Source: Tateyamaria sp. (GTDB taxonomy: Bacteria > Pseudomonadota > Alphaproteobacteria > Rhodobacterales > Rhodobacteraceae). Taken from it: 35,361 bases of DNA. Below are positions 26,463 to 35,361 of the stretch, one piece after another. The stretch spans positions 1-35,361 of the forward strand of contig JABITU010000268.1 of assembly GCA_018668195.1 (NCBI GenBank), written 5' to 3'. How positions within the stretch are numbered: position 1 is the stretch's first letter; each line of letters opens with the position of its first letter. Under the pieces are notes generated by a model. It was not told the origin of the DNA. It worked only from the letters and a program-made list of their open reading frames with translations, and did no database searches. Made by a program: the position numbers and the translations under genes.

Positions 26463-28643
26463 ATGACAAACGCCGATTTCCTGCAAGCTCCGTTTTCAGA
26501 TCCCGTCACTTTGCCTGGTCTGAATACATCCGGACCAGGCAGGTTCTTTAACCGCGAGCTGAGCTGGCTGGGCTTCAACTGGCGCGTTCTAGAGGAGGCT
26601 GAGAACCCACGCGTGCCGCTTTTGGAACGGCTGCGGTTCCTATCAATTTCGGCCACGAACCTCGACGAATTCTACACCGTGAGAGTTGCAGGCCTTCGCG
26701 AATTGGCACGCGAGGGCAATACCACCCCGGCGGCCGACGGTCTCAGCCCCAGTGAACAGCTGGTTATGATCAACGAAGACGCGCGCAATCTGATGATGAC
26801 TCAGCAACGGGTGTTGACGGCGCTGCATTCCGAAATGCGGGGCAAGGGTATTTCGATCCTGCGGCGCAGTGATCTGAGCGCCACGGAGGAGGCGCATCTA
26901 GACGATGTCTTTCTAGCGAGTGTATTCCCGGTGTTGTCACCTTTGGCCATCGACCCTGCGCATCCGTTCCCATTCATCCCCAACACTGGATATGCGCTTG
27001 CTCTGCAAATGGAACGCGTATCGGACAAGCGCAGTTTGCAGGCGCTGCTACCAATTCCGGCACAAATCAATCGATTTGTGATCCTGCCCGGTGGCGATGG
27101 CATTCGCTATCTGCCACTCGAAGAATTGCTGTTACTCAAGATACCAACGCTGTTTCCGGGTTATAAACTCAAAGCGCATTTTGAGTTCCGCGTGCTGCGC
27201 GACAGCGACCTTGAAGTCGAGGACGAGGCCGAAGACCTTGTGCTGGAATTTGAAGTGGCCCTTAAGCGGCGGCGCCGCGGCGAAGTCGTCCGCCTGACAC
27301 ATTCAGCCGGCGCACCGCGCAAACTTATGGCTGTCATCATGAACGAACTAGGTGTCAGCGACGCTGAAGTGATCGAGCTTGATGGCATGATCGGGATGTC
27401 CGATCTTGATGAATTGGTTATTGATGCGCGCACAGATCTGCTATGGCCCAGTTTTACCCCCCGCGTGCCCGAGCGCATAACCGATTTCGAAGGCGACATG
27501 TTTGCGGCAATCCGTCAAAAAGACATGCTGTTACACCACCCCTACGAGACCTTCGACATGGTAGTGCGCTTTCTGAAACAAGCGGCACTTGACCCAAACG
27601 TGGTGGCGATCAAACAAACACTGTACCGCACATCCAAAAATTCGCCCATCGTCGAAGCGCTTTGCGAAGCAGCAGAAGACGGCAAATCCGTCACCGCCCT
27701 TGTCGAGCTGAAAGCACGCTTCGACGAGGCGGCAAACATCCGCCAGTCGCGTCGCTTGGAACGCGCGGGCGCACATGTGGTTTATGGCTTTCTTGACCTC
27801 AAGACGCATGCCAAGATCAGCACCGTCGTCCGCCGCGAAGGCACCGAGCTTGTGACCTACACCCACTACGGCACTGGTAATTATCACCCCATCACTGCGC
27901 GTATTTACACCGACCTGTCCTTGTTCACCTGTGACGCCAAGCTTGGGCGAGACGCGACCAAAGTGTTTAATTACCTGTCCGGCTACGCACCACCCGAAGG
28001 GCTCGACAATCTTGCCATTTCTCCTGCCAATCTAAAATCCCGCCTGCTTGAAATGTTCAAGGCCGAAGCAGCGCACGCCCGTGCAGGTAAACCAGCAGAG
28101 ATCTGGGCCAAGATGAACTCACTTATCGACAGCGAGATCATCGACGCCCTCTATGAGGCGAGCCAGGCCGGGGTAAAAATCAGTCTCGTCGTGCGTGGCA
28201 TTTGCGGTCTGCGACCCGGAATCGCGGGCCTGTCGGAAAACATCAGGGTCAAGTCCATTGTCGGCCGCTTTCTGGAGCACTCACGCATCGTATGTTTTGG
28301 CAACGGGCACGGGCTGCCTTCGAAAAAAGCGCGTGTTTTCATCTCTTCGGCTGACTGGATGGGCCGGAACTTAAACCGCCGTGTCGAAACCCTGATCGAG
28401 ATCGGGAACCCAACCGTCAAAGCACAAATTGTAAGCCAAGTCATGGCAGCAAATCTTGCAGATGTCGCGCAAAGCTGGGTTATGGGCCCCGAGGGCCGAT
28501 TTACGCGCCCAGCCTTGCCCGACGGAGCGTTCTCATTCAATTGCCACCGCTTTTTCATGGAAAACCCATCGCTCTCCGGGCGCGGTTCTGCGGGCGCATC
28601 AGATGTGCCAAAGCTGACTCACACAGAAGACTACAGCGTTTGA
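26463..28643 (+). CDS. ppk1: Polyphosphate kinase 1
   Basis: Makes polyphosphate reversibly from ATP. The 726-residue product has the N-terminal helical domain (FFNRELSWLGFNWRVLEEA near 27-46), the autophosphorylated histidine H449 in KTHAKIS, and the second phospholipase-D-like half with RVFISSADWMGRNLNRRVE near 622-640. Length and motifs are complete. The ATG has AAGG 5 bases upstream. The gene is 40 bases after hdaA and is followed by a 324-base gap before the Ppx/GppA gene, unlike the tight ppk-ppx operon of Escherichia. Confidence 0.95.
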   Translation: MTNADFLQAPFSDPVTLPGLNTSGPGRFFNRELSWLGFNWRVLEEAENPRVPLLERLRFLSISATNLDEFYTVRVAGLRELAREGNTTPAADGLSPSEQLVMINEDARNLMMTQQRVLTALHSEMRGKGISILRRSDLSATEEAHLDDVFLASVFPVLSPLAIDPAHPFPFIPNTGYALALQMERVSDKRSLQALLPIPAQINRFVILPGGDGIRYLPLEELLLLKIPTLFPGYKLKAHFEFRVLRDSDLEVEDEAEDLVLEFEVALKRRRRGEVVRLTHSAGAPRKLMAVIMNELGVSDAEVIELDGMIGMSDLDELVIDARTDLLWPSFTPRVPERITDFEGDMFAAIRQKDMLLHHPYETFDMVVRFLKQAALDPNVVAIKQTLYRTSKNSPIVEALCEAAEDGKSVTALVELKARFDEAANIRQSRRLERAGAHVVYGFLDLKTHAKISTVVRREGTELVTYTHYGTGNYHPITARIYTDLSLFTCDAKLGRDATKVFNYLSGYAPPEGLDNLAISPANLKSRLLEMFKAEAAHARAGKPAEIWAKMNSLIDSEIIDALYEASQAGVKISLVVRGICGLRPGIAGLSENIRVKSIVGRFLEHSRIVCFGNGHGLPSKKARVFISSADWMGRNLNRRVETLIEIGNPTVKAQIVSQVMAANLADVAQSWVMGPEGRFTRPALPDGAFSFNCHRFFMENPSLSGRGSAGASDVPKLTHTEDYSV

Positions 28644-28967
28644 CGAATTATCTGAAATATCACGCATTGCGTTGCAAACTGAAAGCTGAAAACCTTGTTT
28701 TAACGCAGCGATAGATAATTCAAGTTTTTCGCATGACGCATTAAAGACCAAACTTGAAAATGCCCAACAACCATGTGGCGGCCTCTAACAATTGCCGTGT
28801 TCACCACCCCCCGCAGCGCCGCCTGAGGTAAGCTTGGCATAGGTCGGTGGGCGGGCGCCTTTTGTGCGGTTACGCACAAAACAGAGCGTCCCGACCCAAT
28901 GCTTGCATTGACCCATTGCCGCGCGTGGTCCATCACTAAAGCAACGCACGCGCTACGGAGGAGCATA
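28644..28967. other. Structured intergenic region between ppk1 and ppx
   Basis: This 324-base gap carries no gene. Next to ppk1 is a 9-base inverted repeat, TTCAAGTTT (28719-28727) and AAACTTGAA (28750-28758). Nearer ppx is a nested set of repeats (28842-28910). The gap probably holds a ppk1 terminator and a separate ppx promoter and leader. Confidence 0.5.
28842..28910 (+). promoter_or_regulatory. Nested inverted repeats in the ppx leader
   Basis: A perfect 9-base stem, TTTTGTGCG (28860-28868) and CGCACAAAA (28873-28881) with loop GTTA, lies inside an outer 6-base pair GGTCGG (28842-28847) and CCGACC (28891-28896). It is followed by CAATGC-TT-GCATTG (28897-28910). It ends 57 bases before the ppx ATG. 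It could be a folded 5' leader or an operator cluster. Confidence 0.45.
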
Positions 28968-30518
28968 ATGAACGTTTCGGTCGAGACGCAAGGCTCTGAT
29001 GCAGGCCTGTTTGGTCGTCCACTATTCGAAGACCCCTCAGCACGTGCATTGGCACGGGTGGGCGTAGTTGATGTCGGGTCAAACTCAGTCCGAATGGTGG
29101 TCTTTGACGGCGCGGCCAGGTCTCCCGCTTATTTCTACAACGAAAAAATCATGTGTGCTCTCGGCGCCGGCCTTTCGGATACTGGCTGCCTGAATCCAAA
29201 AGGGCGTAGCCGCGCCTTGAGCGCACTGCGTCGCTTTCAACGCCTTGGCCAAGGTATGGGCGTGTCGACGCTTACGGTGGTCGCCACCGCTGCGGTGCGC
29301 GACGCCAAAGATGGGCAAGATTTCTGCGCTGATGTCGCCCGCGAAACTGGCCTGAACGTGCGCATTATCGACGGACGAGAAGAGGCGCGGCTATCGGCGC
29401 AGGGCGTCTTGTTGGGATGGCCAGGCTCATATGGGTTGATCTGTGATATTGGTGGATCTTCAATGGAACTGGCCGAGATTTCTGGCGGCCTTGTGGGACG
29501 CCGAGAGACGTCGGACCTTGGTCCACTCAAGTTGCAAGCGCTGAAGGGTGGCAAAAAGGGCCGCCGTGCGCATATAAAAGCCACGGTTGAACGCCTACAT
29601 GCGGAAATGGGCGACCAGCGCGACCGACTGTTTCTCGTGGGTGGCTCATGGCGCGCTATCGCCCGCGTTGACATGTATCGACGCGGCTACCCACTACATG
29701 TTTTACACGAATACCGTATGACCCCGCGCGCTGTGTCGCGCACTGTTAAGTACATCGCGGACCATCCTGACCAGGACTGGTTGCGTGCGCGTTGCGGTAT
29801 TTCATCGACCCGCATGGCGTTGGTTCCAATGGCCGCCGAGGTGTTGTCGAGATTGATCAAGACTTTTCGACCAAAGGACATCGCTGTTTCAAGCTACGGC
29901 ATCCGCGAAGGAATTCTCTACGAGCAGATGCCGCAACGCCTGCGTGACCGCGACCCCTTGATCGAGGCCTGTCGCTTTGCGGAAGCCAAGGACGCGCGGA
30001 TGCCCGGATTTGGAAAACAGCTGTTCCAGTTCATCGAACCGCTGTTTCGCTCAGCACGGTTCGGGCGCAAAAGGTTGATAAAAGCAGCCTGCCTGTTACA
30101 TGATGTCAGCTGGCGCGCCCATCCTGACTACCGCGCCGAAGTCTGCTTTGACAATGCGACTCGCGCCAACCTCGGCGGCCTGAAACATTCCGAGCGCGTG
30201 TTTCTCGGACTGGCCCTGCTGCACCGCTATTCCAACAAGCGCGAGGGCACCCGCTTCGAAGATATGTATAACCTAATTGACGAAGCTGCCCAACTGGATG
30301 CGTTGATCTTAGGCAAGGCAATGCGCTTTGGCGCTATGCTTTGGCTTGAAAAAGACAAAGACGCCGCCAAGTTACGCTTCTTCCCACAAAAAAAGCAGCT
30401 TGAGCTGCGCTTGTCAGAGGATGCAATGCCACTTTATGGCGAAGTGGCCCAAGCACGACTGAACTCGCTTGCCACTTCTTTGGGCGCGCAAGTGACCATC
30501 AAACAAACGCGCCGCTGA
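28968..30518 (+). CDS. ppx: Ppx/GppA family phosphatase (exopolyphosphatase)
   Basis: A 516-residue protein of the exopolyphosphatase/pppGpp phosphohydrolase family, breaking down the polymer made by ppk1 or the alarmone pppGpp. The actin-like N-terminal domain shows VGVVDVGSNSVRMVVFDG (31-48), a VATAAVRDA motif, and the second phosphate loop CDIGGSSMELAE. The C-terminal part includes a degenerate HD-like segment (ACLLHDVSWRAHPDYRAE). GGAGG lies 6 bases before ATG 28968; the frame extends 23 codons upstream without family sequence. The neighbouring ppk1 argues for polyphosphate as substrate. Confidence 0.9.
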   Translation: MNVSVETQGSDAGLFGRPLFEDPSARALARVGVVDVGSNSVRMVVFDGAARSPAYFYNEKIMCALGAGLSDTGCLNPKGRSRALSALRRFQRLGQGMGVSTLTVVATAAVRDAKDGQDFCADVARETGLNVRIIDGREEARLSAQGVLLGWPGSYGLICDIGGSSMELAEISGGLVGRRETSDLGPLKLQALKGGKKGRRAHIKATVERLHAEMGDQRDRLFLVGGSWRAIARVDMYRRGYPLHVLHEYRMTPRAVSRTVKYIADHPDQDWLRARCGISSTRMALVPMAAEVLSRLIKTFRPKDIAVSSYGIREGILYEQMPQRLRDRDPLIEACRFAEAKDARMPGFGKQLFQFIEPLFRSARFGRKRLIKAACLLHDVSWRAHPDYRAEVCFDNATRANLGGLKHSERVFLGLALLHRYSNKREGTRFEDMYNLIDEAAQLDALILGKAMRFGAMLWLEKDKDAAKLRFFPQKKQLELRLSEDAMPLYGEVAQARLNSLATSLGAQVTIKQTRR

Positions 30519-30620
30519 CTCGCTTGCTGCTGTGCCAAATGTCGACCTAAAACTTGGGATTAACCTGTCTGATTTAATCTTCAGGTATCTCACAAAAGAC
30601 GATGATATCCTCAAGGAAAA

Positions 30621-30642
30621 CCGTTTTGAACCAACAAAACGG
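30621..30642 (-). terminator. Inverted repeat between convergent ppx and djlA-like genes
   Basis: CCGTTTTG (30621-30628) and CAAAACGG (30635-30642) form a perfect 8-base stem with loop AACCAA. In the minus direction it is followed by TTTTCC, so it could end the djlA-like transcript, although it sits 143 bases beyond that stop. No U-run follows in the plus direction. Confidence 0.45.
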
Positions 30643-30784
30643 ACTATAAACACACTTGTCAGCGCCTCGATCTAATCGGCACTGGCCATGCCTTAGCGCG
30701 CCGACCATCCGCCATCGTTCAGCAACCTGATATCTTCTTCGAAAAGCGCGGTCACTCATTCGATATTCTAAGCCGTTCTGCGTA

Positions 30785-31465
30785 TCACGCTTGGCGACCC
30801 TGAATTTCTTCCCAAGCTCGGTTGATGTCGATCATCCGCTTTTCAGCAAGGCGCACCGCTTCTTCGGGGACGCCCCGTGCCATCATTGCGTCCGGATGAT
30901 TTTCGCGCACCAGTTTGCGCCACGCCTTGCGGACGTCTTCCAGCGTGGCAACGGCGGTGACGCCAAGAACCGTATACGGGTCAGGTTCCGCATCCGGAAC
31001 AAAACGCGTGCGGAGCGCTTTAAAATCAGCGTCTGGCACCAAAAAGATATGAGCCACCCGCTCCAAGAATGCGTTTTCATTCGGATGATAAAAACCGTCG
31101 GCCATCGCGATGTGAAACAGGCCTTCCAACAAATCAGTCAATGTTTCAGGCTGCTTCGAAAACATAGCATGGATTCGCGTCGCGTAGTCTTCAAAACCTG
31201 CCACATCCGTACGGGCAAGGTTAAAAACCCGGGCCGCGCCAGCCTCATCTTTGGCGGCGATATGAAAAACCTCGCGAAAGGCCGTCACCTCGTCTCGGGT
31301 CACCTGACCATCTGCCTTGGCCATCTTTGCGCCAAGCGCGATGACCGCAATGGCAAAAGCCACGCTGCGTTCAGGCGGTGCGCGCAATTTGTCAAAAATA
31401 GCTGCAAGCCCCTCGCCTGCGGAGAGGGCGGCCAAAGCTTCAGATATCCGAGACCATAGTGACAT
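30785..31465 (-). CDS. DjlA-like co-chaperone (TerB + DnaJ domains)
   Basis: A 226-residue protein with an N-terminal TerB-like helical domain (about 33-145, acidic ADGQVTRDEV and MADGFYHPNE repeats) and a C-terminal J domain (162-226) with the HPD motif at 190-192 (RENHPDAMM). J domains stimulate DnaK, so this is a co-chaperone. The usual DjlA has an N-terminal membrane anchor; none is visible here, so the protein is probably soluble. A weak AGGG lies upstream of ATG 31465. The gene is single and convergent with ppx. Confidence 0.85.
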   Translation of the reverse strand: MSLWSRISEALAALSAGEGLAAIFDKLRAPPERSVAFAIAVIALGAKMAKADGQVTRDEVTAFREVFHIAAKDEAGAARVFNLARTDVAGFEDYATRIHAMFSKQPETLTDLLEGLFHIAMADGFYHPNENAFLERVAHIFLVPDADFKALRTRFVPDAEPDPYTVLGVTAVATLEDVRKAWRKLVRENHPDAMMARGVPEEAVRLAEKRMIDINRAWEEIQGRQA

Positions 31466-31610
31466 GCGACAACCCTAACTGGTGTCTGCCCCGCTGTCAG
31501 ACAAATTTTCCATCCGTCGCAGCGTTACAACCCTAAAATTGGTAGTGCTCCAAGGCTTTGATGATGTGACCACCCCCCGACGGCATCGATATGCCAAGGT
31601 TGGTTTATAT

Positions 31611-31853
31611 ATGTCCACAAAGGAGGACGGTCACATTATCAAAGCAGAAAAGTATACCAAAGGGTACAAACCTTTAAAAAAATTAATTATACAAAGCGCT
31701 AGGAAACAGAGCACATTACTTGCGCTCAGAGGCTTTAAAACATCAATTGAATCACAAAGTTCTGACTTAAATAAAAATTTGAACTCTTCGAAAATTCCTT
31801 CGGATGATACTACTACGGCTCGATTCACCAAAGGATTGCGCAGCGTTTTCTAA
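31611..31853 (+). CDS. Orphan small basic ORF in a low-GC island
   Basis: An 80-codon ORF beginning MSTKEDGHIIKAEKYTK, rich in Lys, Ser and Thr, with no recognisable domain, signal peptide or membrane segment. Its base composition (about 37% G+C) and use of AAA, TTA, ATA and AAT codons differ sharply from the neighbours. Ribosome binding is poor: AAGG is 11 bases upstream. The open frame continues upstream to 31482, but that part has ordinary composition. It may be an acquired orphan gene or only a chance ORF in foreign DNA. Its TAA overlaps the Shine-Dalgarno of the next tiny ORF. Confidence 0.35.
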   Translation: MSTKEDGHIIKAEKYTKGYKPLKKLIIQSARKQSTLLALRGFKTSIESQSSDLNKNLNSSKIPSDDTTTARFTKGLRSVF

Positions 31854-31866
31854 AGGAGGATAAGCA

Positions 31867-31902
31867 GTGCTTGAAATCAGGCCCGATGCAATCAATCTGT
31901 AA
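31867..31902 (+). pseudogene. 11-codon ORF behind a strong Shine-Dalgarno, possible DUF1272 remnant
   Basis: AAAGGAGG (31852-31859) sits 7 bases before GTG 31867, an ideal ribosome binding site, yet the frame is only MLEIRPDAINL and then TAA. MLEIRP matches, from memory, the conserved opening of the small zinc-binding DUF1272 proteins (MLELRPNCE...). The rest of that family, with its cysteine pairs, is absent. It may be a gene broken by deletion, or a short leader peptide for the dsbA-like gene that starts 33 bases later. Confidence 0.35.
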
Positions 31903-31934
31903 TCGTGATATACCGCACGACGAAAGGCCAGCCC

Positions 31935-32609
31935 ATGCCAGATGACACAGCCACCACGCCAAACGGGTCAGTAATCGAGGTCGACATTGTCTCAGACGTG
32001 ATGTGCCCTTGGTGCATCATTGGTTTTAGACAGCTGGAACAAGCCCTTGGCGCGACCAATACCGGTGCGCGTATCCGTTGGCATCCGTTTGAACTGAACC
32101 CAGCCATGGGCCCTGAGGGGCAAAACCTGTCCGAGCACATCAGCCAGAAATACGGCGCTTCTCCCGAGCAATCTGCACAAAATCGCGCCCACATTGAAAC
32201 TTTGGGGCACAGCCTTGGCATTACTTTTGCCTTTGGCCCGGACAGCCGCATCGTTAATAGCTTTGGTGCCCACCAACTGCTAGACTTTGCCTTGTCACAA
32301 GGTGCACAACATCCGTTGAAACTGGCGCTGTTCCAAGCCCATTTTACCGATGGCAAGGATGTGTCTAACACTGCGACCTTGCTGGACATCGCCGAAAGCG
32401 TCGGCCTTGATAGAAACGCGGCTGCGCAGGTTTTGGAAAGCGGCGCGCTTGCCGCAAGCGTGCGCGAAAAACAGAAATTCTGGACCGACAGGGGAATCTC
32501 GGGCGTGCCGTCAATGGTGTTTGGTGGCAAGTACCTCGTGACTGGGGCTCAAGGCGCCAAGAACTATGCTGAACTGTTAAACAAAGTTGTCAGCGAGCAG
32601 GCGGCGTAA
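31935..32609 (+). CDS. DsbA-family oxidoreductase (FrnE-like)
   Basis: A 224-residue thioredoxin-fold protein of the DsbA/FrnE group. The active site is C24-P-W-C27 within [18 protein letters not shown], an all-helical insertion follows (about 60-165), and the cis-proline loop is [18 protein letters not shown]. No signal peptide is visible, so this is the cytoplasmic FrnE type, which acts in disulfide exchange and oxidative stress, rather than periplasmic DsbA. AAAGG lies 7 bases before ATG 31935; a GTG at 31905 is in frame but lacks a site. lipB starts 4 bases after the stop. Confidence 0.88.
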   Translation: MPDDTATTPNGSVIEVDIVSDVMCPWCIIGFRQLEQALGATNTGARIRWHPFELNPAMGPEGQNLSEHISQKYGASPEQSAQNRAHIETLGHSLGITFAFGPDSRIVNSFGAHQLLDFALSQGAQHPLKLALFQAHFTDGKDVSNTATLLDIAESVGLDRNAAAQVLESGALAASVREKQKFWTDRGISGVPSMVFGGKYLVTGAQGAKNYAELLNKVVSEQAA

Positions 32610-32613
32610 CCCG

Positions 32614-33264
32614 ATGGTGGAATGGATCACCACGCCCGGACTAACTGATTATCGAAGCGCAGAAGCCTGGATGGAACGACGCGCCAACGCAATCGCTGCA
32701 GGCGAGGCCGACGAATGCATCTGGTTGCTAGAACATCCCGCACTTTACACCGCAGGGACGTCAGCCAAACCTAACGATCTGACGGACCCAAATCGCTTTG
32801 ACGTGTTCCAGACCCGGCGGGGTGGCCAATACACCTACCACGGCCCCGGTCAACGCGTTGCTTACACAATGCTTGATGTGGGCAAGCGCGGCCATGACGT
32901 GCGCGCCTTTGTCAAAAGCCTCGAGTCGTGGGTCATCGCCACACTTGAAACATTTAACGTAAAGGGCGAAGTCCGCGAGGGCCGGGTCGGCGTTTGGGTC
33001 ACGCGCCCGGAAAAGCCGCCTCTGGCAAACGGCAGCCCATCTGAAGACAAGATCGCCGCAATCGGCATACGCCTGCGCAAATGGATTAGCTTTCATGGTC
33101 TGTCGATAAATGTGGAACCTGAGCTGAGCCACTTTGACGGAATCGTGCCCTGCGGAATTAACGAACACGGAGTGACCAGCCTTGTCGATCTTGGCCTGCC
33201 GGTTACGCTGAGCGATGTGGATGTCGCACTCAAACAATCCTTTGCCGTAAACTTTGAGGAATAA
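32614..33264 (+). CDS. lipB: Octanoyltransferase LipB
   Basis: Transfers octanoyl from acyl carrier protein to lipoyl domains, the first step of lipoate synthesis. The 216-residue product carries the signature [12 protein letters not shown] (69-80), the catalytic K146 (DKIAAIGIR) and the nucleophile C180 in [13 protein letters not shown]. An insertion (about 131-145, [15 protein letters not shown]) precedes the lysine, seen in this group of alphaproteobacteria. Start ATG 32614 lies 4 bases beyond the dsbA-like stop, so the pair is cotranscribed. Confidence 0.93.
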   Translation: MVEWITTPGLTDYRSAEAWMERRANAIAAGEADECIWLLEHPALYTAGTSAKPNDLTDPNRFDVFQTRRGGQYTYHGPGQRVAYTMLDVGKRGHDVRAFVKSLESWVIATLETFNVKGEVREGRVGVWVTRPEKPPLANGSPSEDKIAAIGIRLRKWISFHGLSINVEPELSHFDGIVPCGINEHGVTSLVDLGLPVTLSDVDVALKQSFAVNFEE

Positions 33265-33546
33265 GCGAAGGCTGTCCCGGTGGGGTCTGAGTGCATCAGC
33301 ACAAATGTCCAACAGAAATTTAGCATTTTTGTGCAGTTACGTCGCCCGACCATCTGTTAACCACAAGCGCCTGCACCACAACTTAAAACAAGAAACAGCC
33401 GTGCCGGGACAAACGCGACAATTCATCCCGATCTAGGTCACGATCTGTCATTGATGCTGCGCCACCAAGTCACTACAAGCGTTTCAGAATCCGCGCGAGG
33501 ATGGGAACCCCTTGCGTATGTGTAATCAACATTCAGGAGGCGCCGC

Positions 33547-35220
33547 ATGGCAGACGCAGCCATTCACGGTCACGAGCATGAAGACGAACGGGGCTTCTTT
33601 ACCCGTTGGTTCATGTCAACAAACCACAAAGACATCGGTATTTTGTATTTGGTGGTATCAGCCCTTGTGGGTTTTGTATCGGTGGCATTCACCGTTTACA
33701 TGCGCCTCGAACTTATGGATCCGGGCGTTCAGTATATGTGTATGGAAGGCGCGCGCCTGACTGCGGCTGCGGTCGGAGAATGCACACCCAATGGACATAT
33801 GTGGAACGTCCTTATTACTGGCCACGGAATTCTAATGATGTTCTTCGTGGTGATACCTGCCCTTTTTGGTGGTTTCGGCAACTATTTCATGCCGTTGCAG
33901 ATCGGCGCACCAGACATGGCCTTCCCGCGAATGAACAACCTTTCGTTCTGGATGTACGTTGCGGGAACCACACTGGCAATTTGTTCGGTGTTGGCACCGG
34001 GCGGCAACGGTCAGCTGGGATCTGGCGTAGGGTGGGTGTTGTATCCACCGCTATCGACAAACGAGCAGGGCATGTCGATGGATCTTGCGATCTTTGCCGT
34101 GCACGTTTCGGGCGCGTCGTCGATTTTGGGCGCGATCAATATGATCACAACGTTCCTGAACATGCGCGCACCGGGCATGTCACTGTTCAAAGTGCCACTG
34201 TTCTCTTGGTCGATTTTTGTTACGTCATGGTTGATTCTACTTTCGCTGCCAGTTTTGGCGGGCGCAATCACAATGCTGCTGATGGATCGCAATTTTGGCT
34301 TCGCCTTTTTTGACCCTGCCGGTGGTGGCGACCCTGTGCTTTACCAACATATCCTGTGGTTCTTTGGCCATCCCGAAGTCTACATCATCATCTTGCCGGG
34401 CTTTGGCATTATCAGCCACGTAATCGCAACGTTCTCGCGCAAACCAGTTTTCGGCTATCTGCCGATGGTGTGGGCGATCATAGCGATCGGCGCTTTGGGC
34501 TTTGTTGTGTGGGCGCACCACATGTACACGGTCGGTATGAGCCTGAACCAGCAAACTTATTTCATGCTCGCCACAATGGTTATTGCGGTGCCAACAGGGG
34601 TGAAAATCTTTAGCTGGATTGCAACGATGTGGGGTGGTTCCGTCGAGTTAAAAACACCGATGCTTTGGGCATTTGGCTTTTTGTTTCTCTTCACTGTTGG
34701 GGGCGTGACGGGCATAATCCTAGCTCAGGCTGCTGTGGACCGCTACTATCACGACACATACTACGTGGTCGCACACTTCCACTATGTGATGAGCCTTGGC
34801 GCAGTTTTCTGTATCTTTGCGGGCATCTACTTTTACTTCCCCAAAATGACAGGTCGTATGTACCCTGAGTGGGCGGGCAAGCTGCACTTTTGGACGATGT
34901 TTATCGGGGCCAATCTGACGTTTTTCCCACAGCACTTTTTGGGTCGTCAGGGCATGCCACGCCGTTACATCGATTACCCAGAAGCATTTGCCTATTGGAA
35001 CCAGTGGTCATCTTGGGGGGCATTCTTGAGCTTTGCATCGTTCCTGTTTTTCTTTGGTGTAATTGGCTGGTCGCTGCTGCGCGGGGCCAAATCGACTGAA
35101 GCAAACCCATGGAACGAATATGCAGATACGCTGGAATGGACATTGCCCAGCCCACCACCAGAGCACACATTCGAAATCCTGCCCAAGCAGGAAGAGTGGG
35201 ATAACAAGCACGCGCACTAG
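33547..35220 (+). CDS. ctaD: Cytochrome c oxidase subunit I (aa3 type)
   Basis: The catalytic haem-copper subunit of the terminal oxidase that reduces O2 to water and pumps protons. The 557-residue protein has twelve membrane helices. Seen ligands: H93 (low-spin haem a) in TGHG, H275 and the cross-linked Y279 in GHPEVY, H324/H325 (CuB) in AHHM, H410 (haem a3) and H412 (haem a) in [17 protein letters not shown] near the D-channel asparagine loop is intact. AGGAGG lies upstream of ATG. A 282-base gap precedes it, so it is separately controlled; other cta genes are absent, as is usual for Rhodobacterales. A strong terminator follows. Confidence 0.96.
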   Translation: MADAAIHGHEHEDERGFFTRWFMSTNHKDIGILYLVVSALVGFVSVAFTVYMRLELMDPGVQYMCMEGARLTAAAVGECTPNGHMWNVLITGHGILMMFFVVIPALFGGFGNYFMPLQIGAPDMAFPRMNNLSFWMYVAGTTLAICSVLAPGGNGQLGSGVGWVLYPPLSTNEQGMSMDLAIFAVHVSGASSILGAINMITTFLNMRAPGMSLFKVPLFSWSIFVTSWLILLSLPVLAGAITMLLMDRNFGFAFFDPAGGGDPVLYQHILWFFGHPEVYIIILPGFGIISHVIATFSRKPVFGYLPMVWAIIAIGALGFVVWAHHMYTVGMSLNQQTYFMLATMVIAVPTGVKIFSWIATMWGGSVELKTPMLWAFGFLFLFTVGGVTGIILAQAAVDRYYHDTYYVVAHFHYVMSLGAVFCIFAGIYFYFPKMTGRMYPEWAGKLHFWTMFIGANLTFFPQHFLGRQGMPRRYIDYPEAFAYWNQWSSWGAFLSFASFLFFFGVIGWSLLRGAKSTEANPWNEYADTLEWTLPSPPPEHTFEILPKQEEWDNKHAH

Positions 35221-35244
35221 CGCTGGATAGACTAAAACAATAGA

Positions 35245-35274
35245 AAAGGGCTCCGATGGCGATCGGGGCCCTTT
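35245..35274 (+). terminator. Strong rho-independent-type hairpin after ctaD
   Basis: AAAGGGC (35245-35251) pairs with GCCCTTT (35268-35274) and CCGAT (35253-35257) with ATCGG (35262-35266), joined by one T-G wobble, around loop GGCG. This 13-pair stem starts 25 bases after the ctaD stop. The T-run is only the arm's own TTT. Confidence 0.8.
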
Positions 35275-35361
35275 GTACATTAAGGTGTCTTAGATCCTGA
35301 TCGAAAAGATGGCCAAATCTTATGCTGAGCAGACCAAAGGGGCATAATAGAAACGGACCAC

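Larger units (their letters stand above)
31466..31934. other. Low-GC island between djlA-like and dsbA-like genes
   Basis: A 469-base region without an assigned gene family. The 243-base core (31611-31853) has about 37% G+C by hand count, well below the surrounding genes. It contains an orphan ORF (31611-31853) and then a strong Shine-Dalgarno with an 11-codon ORF (31867-31902). It looks like acquired or decaying sequence. Confidence 0.55.

Noticed and set aside
35309..35347. 12-codon ORF after the ctaD terminator
   Set aside because: No Shine-Dalgarno and nothing recognisable; most likely chance.

Overview
The window looks like a mostly core stretch of a GC-rich alphaproteobacterial chromosome, most likely a marine Rhodobacterales (Roseobacter group). 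The call rests on family content rather than on a search: FAD-dependent thymidylate synthase (ThyX), the short alphaproteobacterial type of prolyl-tRNA synthetase next to LolC/LolD, HdaA directly after an AI-2E transporter and ahead of ppk/ppx, a stand-alone ctaD for an aa3-type oxidase, an LdtR-like MarR regulator, tandem DUF1194 proteins and an SdhE gene. I see no insertion sequence, transposase, integrase, phage gene, CRISPR array, rRNA or tRNA.

Layout. 1-1346: the 3' end of a bufferin/gig-type operon (end of a probable DUF692 enzyme gene, DUF2063 partner, DoxX membrane protein). 1408-5586: an ArsC-like reductase divergent from a cold-shock protein, then thyX, a glyoxalase-fold protein and two translationally coupled, secreted VWA-like DUF1194 proteins. 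5696-8267: MarR regulator, sdhE and an XRE regulator on the minus strand, divergent from an aspartate-type aminotransferase. 8560-11670: MATE exporter and a ZevAB-like (DUF1007 + NicO) metal transport pair. 11911-14800: three alpha/beta-hydrolase-fold genes of three different subfamilies. 14992-19016: parE, a small probably decayed lipoprotein gene, a DMT-family membrane protein and an Ldh-family dehydrogenase. 19323-23699: the minus-strand run proS, serine hydrolase, lolC/E, lolD. 24008-30518: FAS1 protein, AI-2E transporter, hdaA, ppk1, ppx/gppA. 30785-33264: a TerB-DnaJ co-chaperone, a low-GC orphan island with a strong Shine-Dalgarno in front of an 11-codon ORF, then dsbA-like and lipB. 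33547-35220: ctaD with a strong terminator.

Most groups are housekeeping: polyphosphate turnover (ppk1, ppx), lipoprotein export (lolCD), replication control (hdaA, parE, and a perfect DnaA box at the start of thyX), lipoylation (lipB) and respiration (ctaD, sdhE). The less ordinary items are the operon tail at the left edge (whose precursor peptide gene would lie outside the window), the paired MIDAS-bearing DUF1194 proteins, the low-GC island at 31.6-31.9 kb, and several strong inverted repeats in intergenic regions, notably upstream of the Ldh gene, upstream of ppx and between the XRE and aminotransferase genes. No wholly new multi-gene system is evident from sequence reading alone.
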